A program made the translations under genes and the position numbers. From Desulfobulbaceae bacterium (lineage in GTDB: Bacteria > Desulfobacterota > Desulfobulbia > Desulfobulbales > SURF-16): 64,000 nucleotides of DNA. The stretch spans positions 124,001-188,000 of the forward strand of contig JAHLLM010000002.1 in NCBI GenBank assembly GCA_020444175.1. The letters are read 5' to 3'. Each line of letters opens with the position of its first letter. Within the stretch, counting starts at the first letter, position 1. The notes beneath the pieces were generated by a model. That model was not told the origin of the DNA, searched no databases, and saw only the letters and a program-made list of their open reading frames with translations. Positions 1 through 8,511 of the stretch are shown here, in pieces.

Positions 1-365
1 GCCACGGCAATGAGGGATGGTTCGGCAATGGTGGTGGCAAAGCCGACCATGCCGGCAAAAAGATAGATCCAGCCATAGGCCTTCCAGTCAGCCTGTAAAA
101 CGATTTTATCTGTGCCATAAAGAAAGGCTGGGTCAGATAGCTGGGTGGCCATGATTTTCCCCAGGGGAAAAAGGGCCTTTTCAAGTCCTGCCAGAAAGAG
201 GGCAAGGCCGATAACAACATAAACTCCGCCGACGATGACGCGGCGAAGATGGGGAATCGACTGCCGCAATACCAGGGTTTGAAAGATTGTAATAAGAAGA
301 ATGATGGGCAGTACATCCCTGCAGGTTGCAACGAGTATGGCGCTGAAGTCGTGTATGAATTCCAT
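1..365 (-). CDS. DUF1538 family membrane protein, C-terminus cut by window edge
   Basis: The frame opens with ATG at 365 and runs off the left edge, giving about 121 residues that begin MEFIHDFSAILVATC. Hydrophobic stretches and the motif TTIAEPSLIAV match the motif [11 protein letters not shown] of the neighbouring gene upstream, so the two are paralogues of the DUF1538 family. DUF1538 proteins are predicted inner-membrane proteins, probably transporters, with no proven substrate; tandem pairs are common. It starts 17 bases after the preceding gene stops, so the pair is surely co-transcribed. The 78-residue frame at 181-417 is an out-of-frame shadow. Confidence 0.75.
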   Translation of the reverse strand, partial: MEFIHDFSAILVATCRDVLPIILLITIFQTLVLRQSIPHLRRVIVGGVYVVIGLALFLAGLEKALFPLGKIMATQLSDPAFLYGTDKIVLQADWKAYGWIYLFAGMVGFATTIAEPSLIAV

Positions 366-382
366 AGATAAGGACTCTGCTT

Positions 383-1117
383 TCAACCGAAAATGAGGAG
401 CCCATACCCCATGACAAAGATCATGGGCAGGAGAGAGGCAAAGGCGATAAGGCCAAAGCCGTCCAGAAGAGGACTTCGGCCGCGTATGGTTGAAGCCAGG
501 CCCACGCCAAGTGCTGTAACAAGGGGGACGGTTATGGTGGACGTGGTGACGCCGCCGGCATCATAGGCTATGCCGATTATTTCTTTCGGGGCGATAATGG
601 TCATCAGCATGACAACGACATAACCGCCGATGATAAGATAATGAATGGGCCATCCTCTGATAATGCGCATGATGCCGATTAGGATGGCAAGTCCCACCGA
701 AAAAGCTACAGACATGCGCAGCCCAAAGGCATATTGCCGAAGCGATTCCCGGCTTGAGTCAATAAGTTCTCCCTGGCATGCAATTTCTGCGGCTTCCGAA
801 CAGACGGCAATAAGGGCAGGTTCGGCAACAGTGGTTGAAAAACCGAGTGCAAATGCAAAACTGAGAAGCCAGAAGAGGCTGCCCTTTCTTGCCAGAGCCT
901 GGGCCATTGCCTCTCCAATGGGAAATAAACCCATTTCCAGCCCCTGGACAAAAAGGCTGAGCCCTGCCACAACAAGAAGGGCACCAAAAAGAACGTCTCC
1001 CATCTGCGGCAGAGGCTGTTTCAGAACAACAATCTGAAAAAAGGCGATAACAAGAATGATGGGAAGCAGGTCTGTTAAGGCATTCTTCAGCTTTTTGAAG
1101 ATGAGAGAGGTTATCAT
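383..1117 (-). CDS. DUF1538 family membrane protein
   Basis: A 244-residue, strongly hydrophobic protein with about six to seven likely membrane segments. It carries the family motif [18 protein letters not shown] near residue 95 and an acidic, conserved stretch [14 protein letters not shown] near residue 60. I assign it to DUF1538 on these motifs and on its paralogue directly downstream. The function of the family is unproven; an ion or small-molecule transporter made of two homologous halves is a reasonable inference, each gene supplying one half. It follows the sucrose-phosphate synthase gene on the same strand after about 70 bases and may belong to the same transcript. Confidence 0.75.
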   Translation of the reverse strand: MITSLIFKKLKNALTDLLPIILVIAFFQIVVLKQPLPQMGDVLFGALLVVAGLSLFVQGLEMGLFPIGEAMAQALARKGSLFWLLSFAFALGFSTTVAEPALIAVCSEAAEIACQGELIDSSRESLRQYAFGLRMSVAFSVGLAILIGIMRIIRGWPIHYLIIGGYVVVMLMTIIAPKEIIGIAYDAGGVTTSTITVPLVTALGVGLASTIRGRSPLLDGFGLIAFASLLPMIFVMGYGLLIFG

Positions 1118-1190
1118 GTGTTTTTTAGTGTTGTATCCCTAACAGACTAGCCGATACCGGCGAATCAATTAATCAGCTGACAGACACCAG

Positions 1191-3368
1191 CTAGAGAAAT
1201 TTATATTGGGTCAGTCCGTCAATTATACCAGCTGCATATTTATGTTTGCTGAAAAAAATGTTTTTTTGTCCCCTGAGTTCTTCGAGCTCCTTGCTGTGGT
1301 TTCCGACAATGAGGCCGCACGTTCTGCCGCGCAACATGTCTTCGTCTGTTATTGAATCTCCCGCAACCATGACGTTTTCCGGGGCAATTTCCCATTTGTA
1401 CTGGATGTATTTGATCGCCTTTCCTTTGGCGGCCCTATAGGGAAGAATGTCAAGAAACATATCATGGGAGAAATTGACCTGACAGCGCAGTTTGGCTTTC
1501 TGCAGACAATGGTAGACCCTGGCCAGCAGTTCAGGTTCATCTTCAAGAAAGTAGCTTAGTTTATAACGCCTCTGCCCTTCTGCCTCCTGCGGATAGATGA
1601 AATCAAGCTGCGCCAGGGTCTCTTTTATCTTTTCCGGCTTCCAGAGGTGTTTCAGGTGTTGCTGCCATCCTTTGTCTGTGCGCAGATCTGGACCATAATA
1701 TATTTCCGTTCCGACTGAACAAATAAGGATGTCGGGCATGGGAATGTCGTGTTCCGTCATAATGTCCAGAGTCATAGCGAGACTTCGCCCCGTAATAACG
1801 CCCCAGCCCATGGTCTCTCTATTTTTTTCAAGCAGCTCAAGAAGATCGGCGAGACTTTCCTTGTCTCCCACCAGCGTATTGTCAATGTCGGTGATGAGAA
1901 GCTTGTTCAGTGCAGACAGTCTGGTCCCGAACGAGGCCTGTTTGCTCAGGGCATTGGCAGCGGAGTTTGAGCCGTGTTTGAGCTGGGGCAGATATTTTTC
2001 ATAACATAAAATGGCCTGCTCGCAATGGAAGTGCCAGGAGTAATGCTTCCTGACCCCGTTGATGCCGTTCCTGGAGCAGGTCTCCCATTTCTCTTGATCA
2101 GCGAGAAGCTCTTTCAGTGCCTCGCCGATTTCCTTGGGGTTGCTGACATCTATCAGTGTCCCGTTCTGGCAATTTGCCACGATATCAACCGGGCCGCCGT
2201 CATTGGTGGCAACTATGGGTAGGCCGCAGGCAGAAGCCTCTATAAGGGTCAGCCCAAAGGGCTCCACCAGGGCGGGATTGATAAAGACACCGCCACTGTC
2301 AGCGCAAAGGCGATAGAGTTCAGGGACTTCGGTGGCAAAATCATGTTTTTTAGGAATGGCCAGTCTGCCGTATAGATCATAATAATCCATTTTTAGCAGC
2401 ATGTCGGTCAACACGTTGCGTTCATTGTCTTCCATTACCTGAATATCTTTTCTGATACCGGCAAAGATGGCCAGGTTGGCCATGGAACGCAAGTTTTTGT
2501 CGGTTCCATATGCCTTGAGAAGGCCTGAAATATTTTTTCGCTGATCAGGGCGGCAGAGCGCAAGAATAAAAGGTTTCTGGGGGTCAGCCCAGAAGCGTTG
2601 CAGCTCTCTGAGCAGCGTCATGCGAGTTTGCTTTGATGTTTCGCTCTTGTCGTCTGAATCAAGTTTGTTGTGATAATAAGGGTAGAAATTATCAAGATCA
2701 ATGCCCGGCGGGATAACAGTAAAGTTATCCCCCCCTGAATTTGTATACAAACCATACTGCTTGTCTATTTCCTGTCTGGTGCTGGTAATGATATGGTTGG
2801 CTTTTTCGATAATCTTTTCTTCAACGTCGATGCGCTTGTTCATCTTATAGCGCTTGTTTATTTCCCGGGTGCTCAGTCCGCTGGCAAGAAGTTTTTCGTT
2901 CTTGTTGCGACCCAGAGAATGGCCAGTAAAAATAAAGGGGGTGTCGAAAGCGGAGGCAAGTTCCATGGCTACATACCCTGCATCGGCATAGTGGCCGTGG
3001 AAAATGTCGGGAATATGGCCCTGGGCTTTGATGAGTTTGATTGTTTTATCAATAAATTCATCAAGATGGGGCCAGAGGAGTTCCTTGCGGATATATTTTC
3101 TTCCTCCGCATTGAATGCGGATTATTTTTACATTGTCGGCAAGTTCCTCTACCGGTGTGGAATATATGGAGGATACGGTGTTGTCCTGAATAAGGCGCGT
3201 AACAAGATCAACCCGGGCAACATCGGGGTGTTCTCCCAGAGAGCGGGCCAGTTCAATGACATACTTTGTCTGGCCCCCGGTGTCGGCGTCTCTGCCGAGT
3301 TCAGGACATTCTCCTCTGATAAGTCCGTGTATGCTGAAAAGTTGTATGTATAGGCCTGATTTTTTCAT
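1191..3368 (-). CDS. Sucrose-phosphate synthase with C-terminal HAD phosphatase domain
   Basis: A 725-residue two-domain protein. Residues 1-470 are a GT-B glycosyltransferase (GT4) of the sucrose synthase/SPS type: GRDADTGGQ at 25-33, GHSLGR at 149-154, and the nucleotide-sugar motif EPFGLTLIEA at 369-378. Residues 485-725 are a HAD phosphatase resembling sucrose-phosphate phosphatase, with DIDNT at 494-498, VITGR at 524-528 and AGDSITDEDM at 669-678. The Asp residues expected for catalysis are present, so one polypeptide may make sucrose 6-phosphate from UDP- or ADP-glucose and fructose 6-phosphate and then dephosphorylate it. It lies 33 bases after the fructokinase gene, which suggests a sucrose synthesis and recycling operon. 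Whether the phosphatase domain is active cannot be told from sequence. Confidence 0.9.
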   Translation of the reverse strand: MKKSGLYIQLFSIHGLIRGECPELGRDADTGGQTKYVIELARSLGEHPDVARVDLVTRLIQDNTVSSIYSTPVEELADNVKIIRIQCGGRKYIRKELLWPHLDEFIDKTIKLIKAQGHIPDIFHGHYADAGYVAMELASAFDTPFIFTGHSLGRNKNEKLLASGLSTREINKRYKMNKRIDVEEKIIEKANHIITSTRQEIDKQYGLYTNSGGDNFTVIPPGIDLDNFYPYYHNKLDSDDKSETSKQTRMTLLRELQRFWADPQKPFILALCRPDQRKNISGLLKAYGTDKNLRSMANLAIFAGIRKDIQVMEDNERNVLTDMLLKMDYYDLYGRLAIPKKHDFATEVPELYRLCADSGGVFINPALVEPFGLTLIEASACGLPIVATNDGGPVDIVANCQNGTLIDVSNPKEIGEALKELLADQEKWETCSRNGINGVRKHYSWHFHCEQAILCYEKYLPQLKHGSNSAANALSKQASFGTRLSALNKLLITDIDNTLVGDKESLADLLELLEKNRETMGWGVITGRSLAMTLDIMTEHDIPMPDILICSVGTEIYYGPDLRTDKGWQQHLKHLWKPEKIKETLAQLDFIYPQEAEGQRRYKLSYFLEDEPELLARVYHCLQKAKLRCQVNFSHDMFLDILPYRAAKGKAIKYIQYKWEIAPENVMVAGDSITDEDMLRGRTCGLIVGNHSKELEELRGQKNIFFSKHKYAAGIIDGLTQYKFL

Positions 3369-3401
3369 ATCTTCATTTGGTAATATTAAAGAGGTTATTA
3401 A

Positions 3402-4274
3402 TCATCTGTGGGAAGATTGGAACTGAAAATCCGACATGGGCGGAGTTGCACCGGGCTGCCCGGCAACAAATGCTCCTCTCTGGTTTGCCCGGGAGAGGCA
3501 TTCCTGCCAGGGACGTTTGTTGAGGATGCCTTCGATAAGAGTGGCAAAAAAAGCATCTCCGGCCCCAACAGTGTCTGCTACTTCTGCCGGAAATCCGGGA
3601 TGCTCGAAAAGTCCATCCCTGCTTACCAGAAGGGCTCCGGCTTCTCCCAAGGTGACCGCAAGAGTCAAAAGATTCCATTTTTCGAACAGTTTCCGGGATC
3701 GTTCTTGTAATGTCCCGGCTTGAATTCCGGACCAGTCCGCAACCTGATGGAGTTCGGCGTCGTTTAATTTGGTGACATCGGCCACTGCCAGAGAATCCAA
3801 GACCGTCTCCCGGGAAGTAAAAGGGGGTCTGAGGTTCACGTCATAAAATTTGAGATCCGCTTTTTCCCATAAACTGCGAATTGCTGCCCTGCTTTGCGAA
3901 GCCCGCTGGGCCAGGGTGCCGAAAATGAGGTGAAAAGAATTCTGCTTAAGGCAATGGGCGAACTCCTGGGGGGCAATGGCATCCCATGCCGCCGGTGCGA
4001 CAATGTCAAAGGATGGTTCATTATTGGGACCGACGGAAACCACAACCTTGCCGGTCGGCAGTTGTCCGTCCTGTTGGACAGTGTCAATTGAAAGACCTGT
4101 GTCGGCTATCTTTTCAAGGGTAAGCGGGGCAAGATCATCGGTGCCGATGCGGCTGATCAGCTGAGTATCGCAGCCAAGGGTGGACAGGTGGTATGCTACA
4201 TTTAATGGGGCGCCACCCAGAATCTTTTTATCATCAAAAATATCCCAGACGATTTCTCCTATGGAAACAATCAT
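3402..4274 (-). CDS. PfkB-family carbohydrate kinase, likely fructokinase
   Basis: A 290-residue ribokinase/PfkB-family sugar kinase. The sugar-binding motif GGAPLN is at residues 20-25 and the C-terminal signature DTVGAGDAF with the catalytic Asp is at 234-242. The fructokinase assignment rests on the next gene, sucrose-phosphate synthase: fructose released from sucrose would be recycled to fructose 6-phosphate. A sigma70-type promoter lies about 55 bases before the ATG, so this is the first gene of the operon. Another hexose as substrate cannot be excluded. Confidence 0.85.
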   Translation of the reverse strand: MIVSIGEIVWDIFDDKKILGGAPLNVAYHLSTLGCDTQLISRIGTDDLAPLTLEKIADTGLSIDTVQQDGQLPTGKVVVSVGPNNEPSFDIVAPAAWDAIAPQEFAHCLKQNSFHLIFGTLAQRASQSRAAIRSLWEKADLKFYDVNLRPPFTSRETVLDSLAVADVTKLNDAELHQVADWSGIQAGTLQERSRKLFEKWNLLTLAVTLGEAGALLVSRDGLFEHPGFPAEVADTVGAGDAFFATLIEGILNKRPWQECLSRANQRGAFVAGQPGATPPMSDFQFQSSHR

Positions 4275-4338
4275 TTTCCTTCTCTCCCGGTAATACCGTC
4301 AAAACTTTCTTCAGGGTGGATGGTTCTGATTGATTTCA

Positions 4339-4367
4339 AGTATATATAGAGAACAGCAGGAAGTCAA
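4339..4367 (-). promoter_or_regulatory. Sigma70-type promoter for fructokinase/SPS operon
   Basis: Read on the minus strand, TTGACT (4367-4362) is followed after exactly 17 bases by TATACT (4344-4339). The predicted start point is near 4331, giving a leader of about 55 bases. The match and spacing are close to consensus; activity is inferred. Confidence 0.65.
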
Positions 4368-4444
4368 ATATGACAATATTGCAAAAATCCTTGAAGCTGA
4401 CCATCTGACAAAGTTATATCAACAATAAATTAATATGGTTATAA

Positions 4445-4583
4445 ACAATTCTCAGTTAAAAATTGCCACTTTCTTGTCGCCAAGTTTCCAATACTGGATT
4501 CCCGCCTCCGCGGGAATGACATAACCAAGCCCGCCGTCACTCCCGCGGAGGCGGGAGTCTAGAGGTTGGCTACTGAGAATTGT
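4445..4583. repeat. 139-bp inverted-repeat element, copy 1
   Basis: Ends are perfect 12-bp inverted repeats, ACAATTCTCAGT (4445-4456) and ACTGAGAATTGT (4572-4583), with TA one base outside each end. Inside are two opposed palindromic cores, ATTCCCGCCTCCGCGGGAAT and its near reverse complement ACTCCCGCGGAGGCGGGAGT, so the whole unit can fold into a long hairpin. Same-length copies lie at 53225-53363 and, inverted, at 63180-63318. It has no coding capacity and resembles a MITE or a REP-derived element. It fills most of the gap 4275-4678 together with the kinase promoter. Confidence 0.85.
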
Positions 4584-4678
4584 ATAGAGGTAATTAAATT
4601 AAATGCGTATCAGCGGCGGTTGAAGGCTTTTAGAAACCGTCAAATATGGCGGTTTTGTATTGGATTTCAGATTTTTAA

Positions 4679-5284
4679 TCAGAACAAGTGGCAGGATTGG
4701 TTTGGTTCAGGATGATATGTACCACTCTTCAAGGCCTGTATGAAGTCGGCGCGGTTTGTAATTGTGTTGTTGAAATTGGTGGTGACTCTGCCCAGTTCTT
4801 CCAGGCTGTGTGCATCCGAACCGCCAACTTCTTTGATGTCAAAGCGGTGTTTCCAGTCGGCAACTGAGTCGTTTTCATGCCGATGATTCCGTCCGTTGAT
4901 GGATTCAACAATAAAACAGAGCCCCTGGTCAATCAAATGTTCCTGGGTGGGGCGGTTGAAGCGGAAAGGATGAGCCGAGACAGCGACACCATCAACGGAA
5001 TGCACATAGCGAAGAAGTTCCGGAGCAGAAAGACCTGTATCAAGTTTTTCAAAGGGGCCGAAGAGGAGAAAGTCTCCTTCCGAAGTAGTGTATTCCATGC
5101 CAAAAATAACACAAAGACCGTTTTCCTGGATACCCTCCCCTACGTGTTCGCGTATTGCCATGGTGTCGTGGTCGGTAATGCAGACTCCATGGAGTCCCTT
5201 GTTTTGGGCTTCACACAGTATGGAGTCAAGTGTGAGTTGACTGCAGGATGATATATTTGTATGTACATGGAGGTCAAATTTCAT
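4679..5284 (-). CDS. PHP-domain metal-dependent phosphoesterase
   Basis: A 201-residue PHP-domain protein that opens MKFDLHVHTN. It has the HxH motif at residues 6-8, ITDHDT near 40, SAHPFR near 107 and GGSDAHS near 155, which supply the His and Asp ligands of a polymetal centre. Family members hydrolyse phosphoesters, for example the 3',5'-nucleoside bisphosphatase/RNase AM group; the substrate here is not decided. I start it at ATG 5284. The same frame stays open to 5836, but that extension lies antisense to the phosphoglycerate mutase gene and shows no PHP-like sequence. No clear Shine-Dalgarno precedes the ATG. It is divergent from the mutase gene. Confidence 0.85.
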   Translation of the reverse strand: MKFDLHVHTNISSCSQLTLDSILCEAQNKGLHGVCITDHDTMAIREHVGEGIQENGLCVIFGMEYTTSEGDFLLFGPFEKLDTGLSAPELLRYVHSVDGVAVSAHPFRFNRPTQEHLIDQGLCFIVESINGRNHRHENDSVADWKHRFDIKEVGGSDAHSLEELGRVTTNFNNTITNRADFIQALKSGTYHPEPNQSCHLF

Positions 5285-5398
5285 AGTTTGCACTATAACC
5301 GGAAAAAAATACGTGTCCAATTGTTTGATTGGATATATACGTTGTTTATTATAGGTGATCTCTATATCTGATAATCTGCCCAGGGGAGGAGAAGGAAG

Positions 5399-6724
5399 AT
5401 GCCGCGCTGTTGTTTTTTGATATTGCTTGATGGATTGGGGGATCGGGCCTATGCTGAGTTTGCCGACAGAACGCCGCTCGAGGCTGCTTCCACTCCTTAT
5501 ATGGACGCCCTTGCCGCCCGGGGAAGCAACGGGCTTTTCTGGGCCATTCGGCCTGGTATTTCTCTTCCCAGTGAGAATGCTCATTTTGCCATGTTTGGTT
5601 ACACTCCGGAAGAATTTCCCGGGCGGGGGTACCTGGAGGCCGCTGGAGCAGGCGTCTCCATGGGAAAGGAAGATGTGGCTGTTCTTGCTCATTTTGTCTC
5701 GGTAAACTGTCTGGCAAACACGCTGCAGCTCGAAAAACATCGGCCACAGGCAGATGCGGATGAAGCGGAGTGTCTCAGTCACGTTGTTGCCTCTTTTCAA
5801 TCCAACGGGATCAAAGTGCATTATCATCAGACCCACGGTCTTGATGGAATTGTCGTTTTGAGCGGCGATGTTGATGCTGCTGTTACCGATTCAGATCCTC
5901 TGGAGCTCCATTCTTCTCTTCTTGAGGTTGAGCCCTGGGAGATAAAGAAAGATGATGGCGCTTCCGTGAACACCGCTATGGCGTTACGTGACTATCTCGT
6001 TTGGAGCCATAAGGAGCTGGCAATGCATCCTTTGAATAAAAAGAGGGAGGCTGCCGGTAAAGAGCCGGCGAACGCCCTTGTGACCCAGCGGTCCGGGAAA
6101 TGGAAGCCGGTGGAATGTTTTTTAGACCGATGGGGTTTGAAAAGTGCCTCCATCTCTTCCGGTATAATGTACTGGGGGCTTTCCGCTTTTCTCGGCATGG
6201 ATACTGTTAAAGTGAAGGATAGCGATGATCCTGGCCGGGATCTTGCTGAAAGGCTGCGCCTCGCCCTCAAGATGAGCAGTGAGTATGAATTTATTCATAT
6301 TCACACAAAGGCTCCTGATGTGGCTGCTCACAGCAAGGATCCACTGAATAAGGTTGCGGCTATTGAGTCATTGGATCGTGGTTTTGGAGCTGTCATGGAT
6401 GAACTCCTAAACGATGATATTACTGTTATTGTCACAGCCGATCATTCCACCCCCAGTACCGGTCCCCTGGTCCATTCCGGGGAACCTGTTCCTTTTGCGG
6501 TTGTCGGTAAAGGTATAAGGAAGGATACGGTTGCGGTCTTTGACGAAGTAAGTTGTGCCGGCGGTGCTTTGGGGACGTTCAGGGGAGAGGACTTCATGTA
6601 TCTGGTTTTGAACTGGCTTGATAAAGCGAAGCTGCAGGGCATGATGGATACCCCGAAAAACCAACCATACTGGCCGGGAAAGCGTGTTCCTCTGTTGATG
6701 GAAAAAATAAAAGCAGTAGAGTAA
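5399..6724 (+). CDS. 2,3-bisphosphoglycerate-independent phosphoglycerate mutase, archaeal type
   Basis: A 441-residue alkaline-phosphatase-superfamily enzyme that interconverts 3- and 2-phosphoglycerate in glycolysis and gluconeogenesis. The metal-binding motif LDGLGD is at residues 10-15, the likely nucleophile Ser is in LPSENAH near 56-62, and the C-terminal metal site TADHSTP is near 346 followed by HSGEPVPF. Motif spacing and length fit the ApgM type rather than the roughly 510-residue GpmI type. A strong Shine-Dalgarno (GGGGAGGAG) lies just before the ATG. It is followed after 33 bases by a nucleotidyltransferase gene. Related phosphonopyruvate-decarboxylase-like or homoserine-kinase-like members share this fold, so the exact substrate is probable, not proven. 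Confidence 0.85.
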   Translation: MPRCCFLILLDGLGDRAYAEFADRTPLEAASTPYMDALAARGSNGLFWAIRPGISLPSENAHFAMFGYTPEEFPGRGYLEAAGAGVSMGKEDVAVLAHFVSVNCLANTLQLEKHRPQADADEAECLSHVVASFQSNGIKVHYHQTHGLDGIVVLSGDVDAAVTDSDPLELHSSLLEVEPWEIKKDDGASVNTAMALRDYLVWSHKELAMHPLNKKREAAGKEPANALVTQRSGKWKPVECFLDRWGLKSASISSGIMYWGLSAFLGMDTVKVKDSDDPGRDLAERLRLALKMSSEYEFIHIHTKAPDVAAHSKDPLNKVAAIESLDRGFGAVMDELLNDDITVIVTADHSTPSTGPLVHSGEPVPFAVVGKGIRKDTVAVFDEVSCAGGALGTFRGEDFMYLVLNWLDKAKLQGMMDTPKNQPYWPGKRVPLLMEKIKAVE

Positions 6725-6757
6725 TACCTCAACTCAACAGCTTAAATTGGAAAGAAT

Positions 6758-7306
6758 ATGATTGAAACAGGAGTAATACATGGTCGTTTCCAGGTTCTGC
6801 ACAATGACCACTTAAAATATCTGCTTGCCGGCAAGGAAAGATGCCGTCATCTTGTTATAGGCATAACGAATCCTGATCCGACCTTGACCAAAACGGACCA
6901 TGCCGACACTGCAAGGAGCAGCGCTGCAGCAAACCCTCTTTCGTATTACGAGCGCTATTGCCTGGTGAGGGCCGCCATGGAGGAGCAGGGATACTGCAAC
7001 GAGATTTCCATTGTGCCATTTCCCATCAACCTTCCTGAACTTTATCGGTATTATGTGCCCCTGGATGCTACTTTTTTTCTGACTATTTATGATGCCTGGG
7101 GAGAAAGGAAAAAGCAGATTTTTGAAAATCGGGGACTGGTAACAGAAGTTCTCTGGCGAAAACGCCTCGGGGAGAAAGGATTATCGTCTACTGCTATCAG
7201 AAAAAAAATGGTAGAGGGCGAGGAGTGGGAAAATCTGCTCCCAGACTCGGTTGTGAAGCTGATATACCGGTTTGATATTATTGAGCGTTTGAAGAGGAAG
7301 AAGTAG
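6758..7306 (+). CDS. NadM-like nicotinamide-nucleotide adenylyltransferase
   Basis: A 182-residue HIGH-motif nucleotidyltransferase. GRFQVLHNDH at residues 9-18 is the HxGH-type motif, here HNDH, with Asp in place of the usual Gly. LSSTAIRKKM near residue 160 is the ISSTxIR-type ATP-binding motif. The short length and N-terminal GRFQ match the archaeal NadM/cytidylyltransferase-like group, which makes NAD from NMN and ATP. The downstream end is a bidirectional hairpin terminator. Substrate specificity and the effect of the HNDH variant are uncertain. Confidence 0.75.
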   Translation: MIETGVIHGRFQVLHNDHLKYLLAGKERCRHLVIGITNPDPTLTKTDHADTARSSAAANPLSYYERYCLVRAAMEEQGYCNEISIVPFPINLPELYRYYVPLDATFFLTIYDAWGERKKQIFENRGLVTEVLWRKRLGEKGLSSTAIRKKMVEGEEWENLLPDSVVKLIYRFDIIERLKRKK

Positions 7307-7360
7307 GGTTTGCAGCCAATTTTTTTACTGGATGCTGAAGCGATTTCCCGTTATAAATAA

Positions 7361-7397
7361 AAAAAGGATTCTGTATTCCAGGCAGAATCCTTTTTTT
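7361..7397. terminator. Bidirectional intrinsic terminator
   Basis: The hairpin arms AAAAAGGATTCTG (7361-7373) and CAGAATCCTTTTT (7383-7395) enclose a 9-base loop. Each strand gives a T-tract, so it can end both the NadM-like gene (plus) and the YkgJ-like gene (minus), which converge here. Confidence 0.85.
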
Positions 7398-7436
7398 ATT
7401 TATTTCTTTGAAAAGGCTGGGCCTTGCAAAAAAAAA

Positions 7437-8354
7437 TTATTTATTCCTTTCCTGCATCAAACGGTCACGTTCGGCCTTGAGGGATTCATAGGTCTCTTTT
7501 GCTCTCTCCTCAACATCGCCTTGTTTTTCCTGCATTTGTGCTGCTCTTTCCTTGATTTTCTCATCTTTTATTTTCAGGTCTCCTGTGCCAAAAAGAGAGG
7601 AGGCGAGATAGCGGAAGGAAAATTTCATGAGCTCGATATCATCTTCCTGAATTTTGTCCAAGGTTTCCTGGTCAACGTCATAGATGTCAAGGAAAGAGCT
7701 TTCAAAAATAAATCGCTTGAATTTGTCGAGATCTGTGCTGACCATGAAAAATATTTTTTTGGCCTCTTCACTCATGCTGGCCTGAAATCCGAAAGATTTA
7801 CGGCGCATGACAATCTCCAGCCACTCCTTGTTCATTTTGTCGCAGACATCAACACCTTGATCCGCAATCCATTCGCGAATAGTCCACTCTTTGTCTTCTT
7901 CGTGGCCTTTACAGTGTTGTTCTTGTACTAAAAAATAAAATTTTTCAGAATCGACACCTTCCTCACCGCCTTCATGAAAGTTTGCCATGCCAACAGGGTA
8001 GTAACGGCAGGCAGAAGGCCTTTCCGGATAGATAGTACAGCCTTCATCAGTAACAAAAGGGCAACGGCCATTTTCGTCGAGATTAATTCTGACACCTGGC
8101 AAATCCGTCTTTTCAATGAACATAGGTGTTGTAAATCTGAGTAGAAATTCATCAGCAGGCAGGTTGAGATATTTACGTAGTCGTAAAATGTCAAAAGGTG
8201 TAAGGATAATATTAATGTTGCCGCAACAGGCGGTAAAGCAGGATACCCCAGGGTGGCACCTGAATTTAATTTTACTGTCAAGTGTATACTTGCGGGGCAA
8301 AATATTGCTTGGATTTGTATCCCCTCCAAACAGGCCCTTGCTTTTATCAGTCAT
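7437..8354 (-). CDS. YkgJ-family cysteine cluster protein
   Basis: A 305-residue protein of the YkgJ (Fe/Zn-chelating, CxxxCC-type) family. Cysteines are at 33, 39, 43 and 44 and again at 98 (GRCPF), 106 (GCTIYPERP) and 116 (SACRYYP), the family's usual metal-binding pattern. Residues from about 260 to the end are rich in Glu and Lys with heptad-like spacing and probably form a coiled coil, an extension beyond the core domain. Function in the family is not established; roles in metal or Fe-S handling are proposed by similarity only. It is divergent from aprB across a 353-base intergenic region. Confidence 0.8.
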   Translation of the reverse strand: MTDKSKGLFGGDTNPSNILPRKYTLDSKIKFRCHPGVSCFTACCGNINIILTPFDILRLRKYLNLPADEFLLRFTTPMFIEKTDLPGVRINLDENGRCPFVTDEGCTIYPERPSACRYYPVGMANFHEGGEEGVDSEKFYFLVQEQHCKGHEEDKEWTIREWIADQGVDVCDKMNKEWLEIVMRRKSFGFQASMSEEAKKIFFMVSTDLDKFKRFIFESSFLDIYDVDQETLDKIQEDDIELMKFSFRYLASSLFGTGDLKIKDEKIKERAAQMQEKQGDVEERAKETYESLKAERDRLMQERNK

Positions 8355-8511
8355 CTCTAAACCTCTTTATATGTGATATTTTTAAGAAAAATTTTTTTGA
8401 AAAAGTTTTCGAATCCTGTGAAGATAATCATCTGTCGGGTGAGTGTCAAACTCAAAAAAAAAAACAGAAAAAAACAATTTAAAAAGAGGCGGATTCACAG
8501 GACTTTTTTTC

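Noticed and set aside
2793-3353. A 186-residue frame on the plus strand
   Set aside because: Antisense to sucrose-phosphate synthase, no motif, no ribosome binding site.
5285-5836. N-terminal extension of the PHP-domain gene by 184 residues
   Set aside because: It lies antisense to the phosphoglycerate mutase gene, has no PHP-like sequence, and the HxH motif starts right after ATG 5284 as in other family members.
7332-7931. A 199-residue Phe-rich frame on the plus strand
   Set aside because: Complement of the YkgJ-family gene, rich in Phe because that gene is rich in Lys and Glu; it also runs through the terminator.
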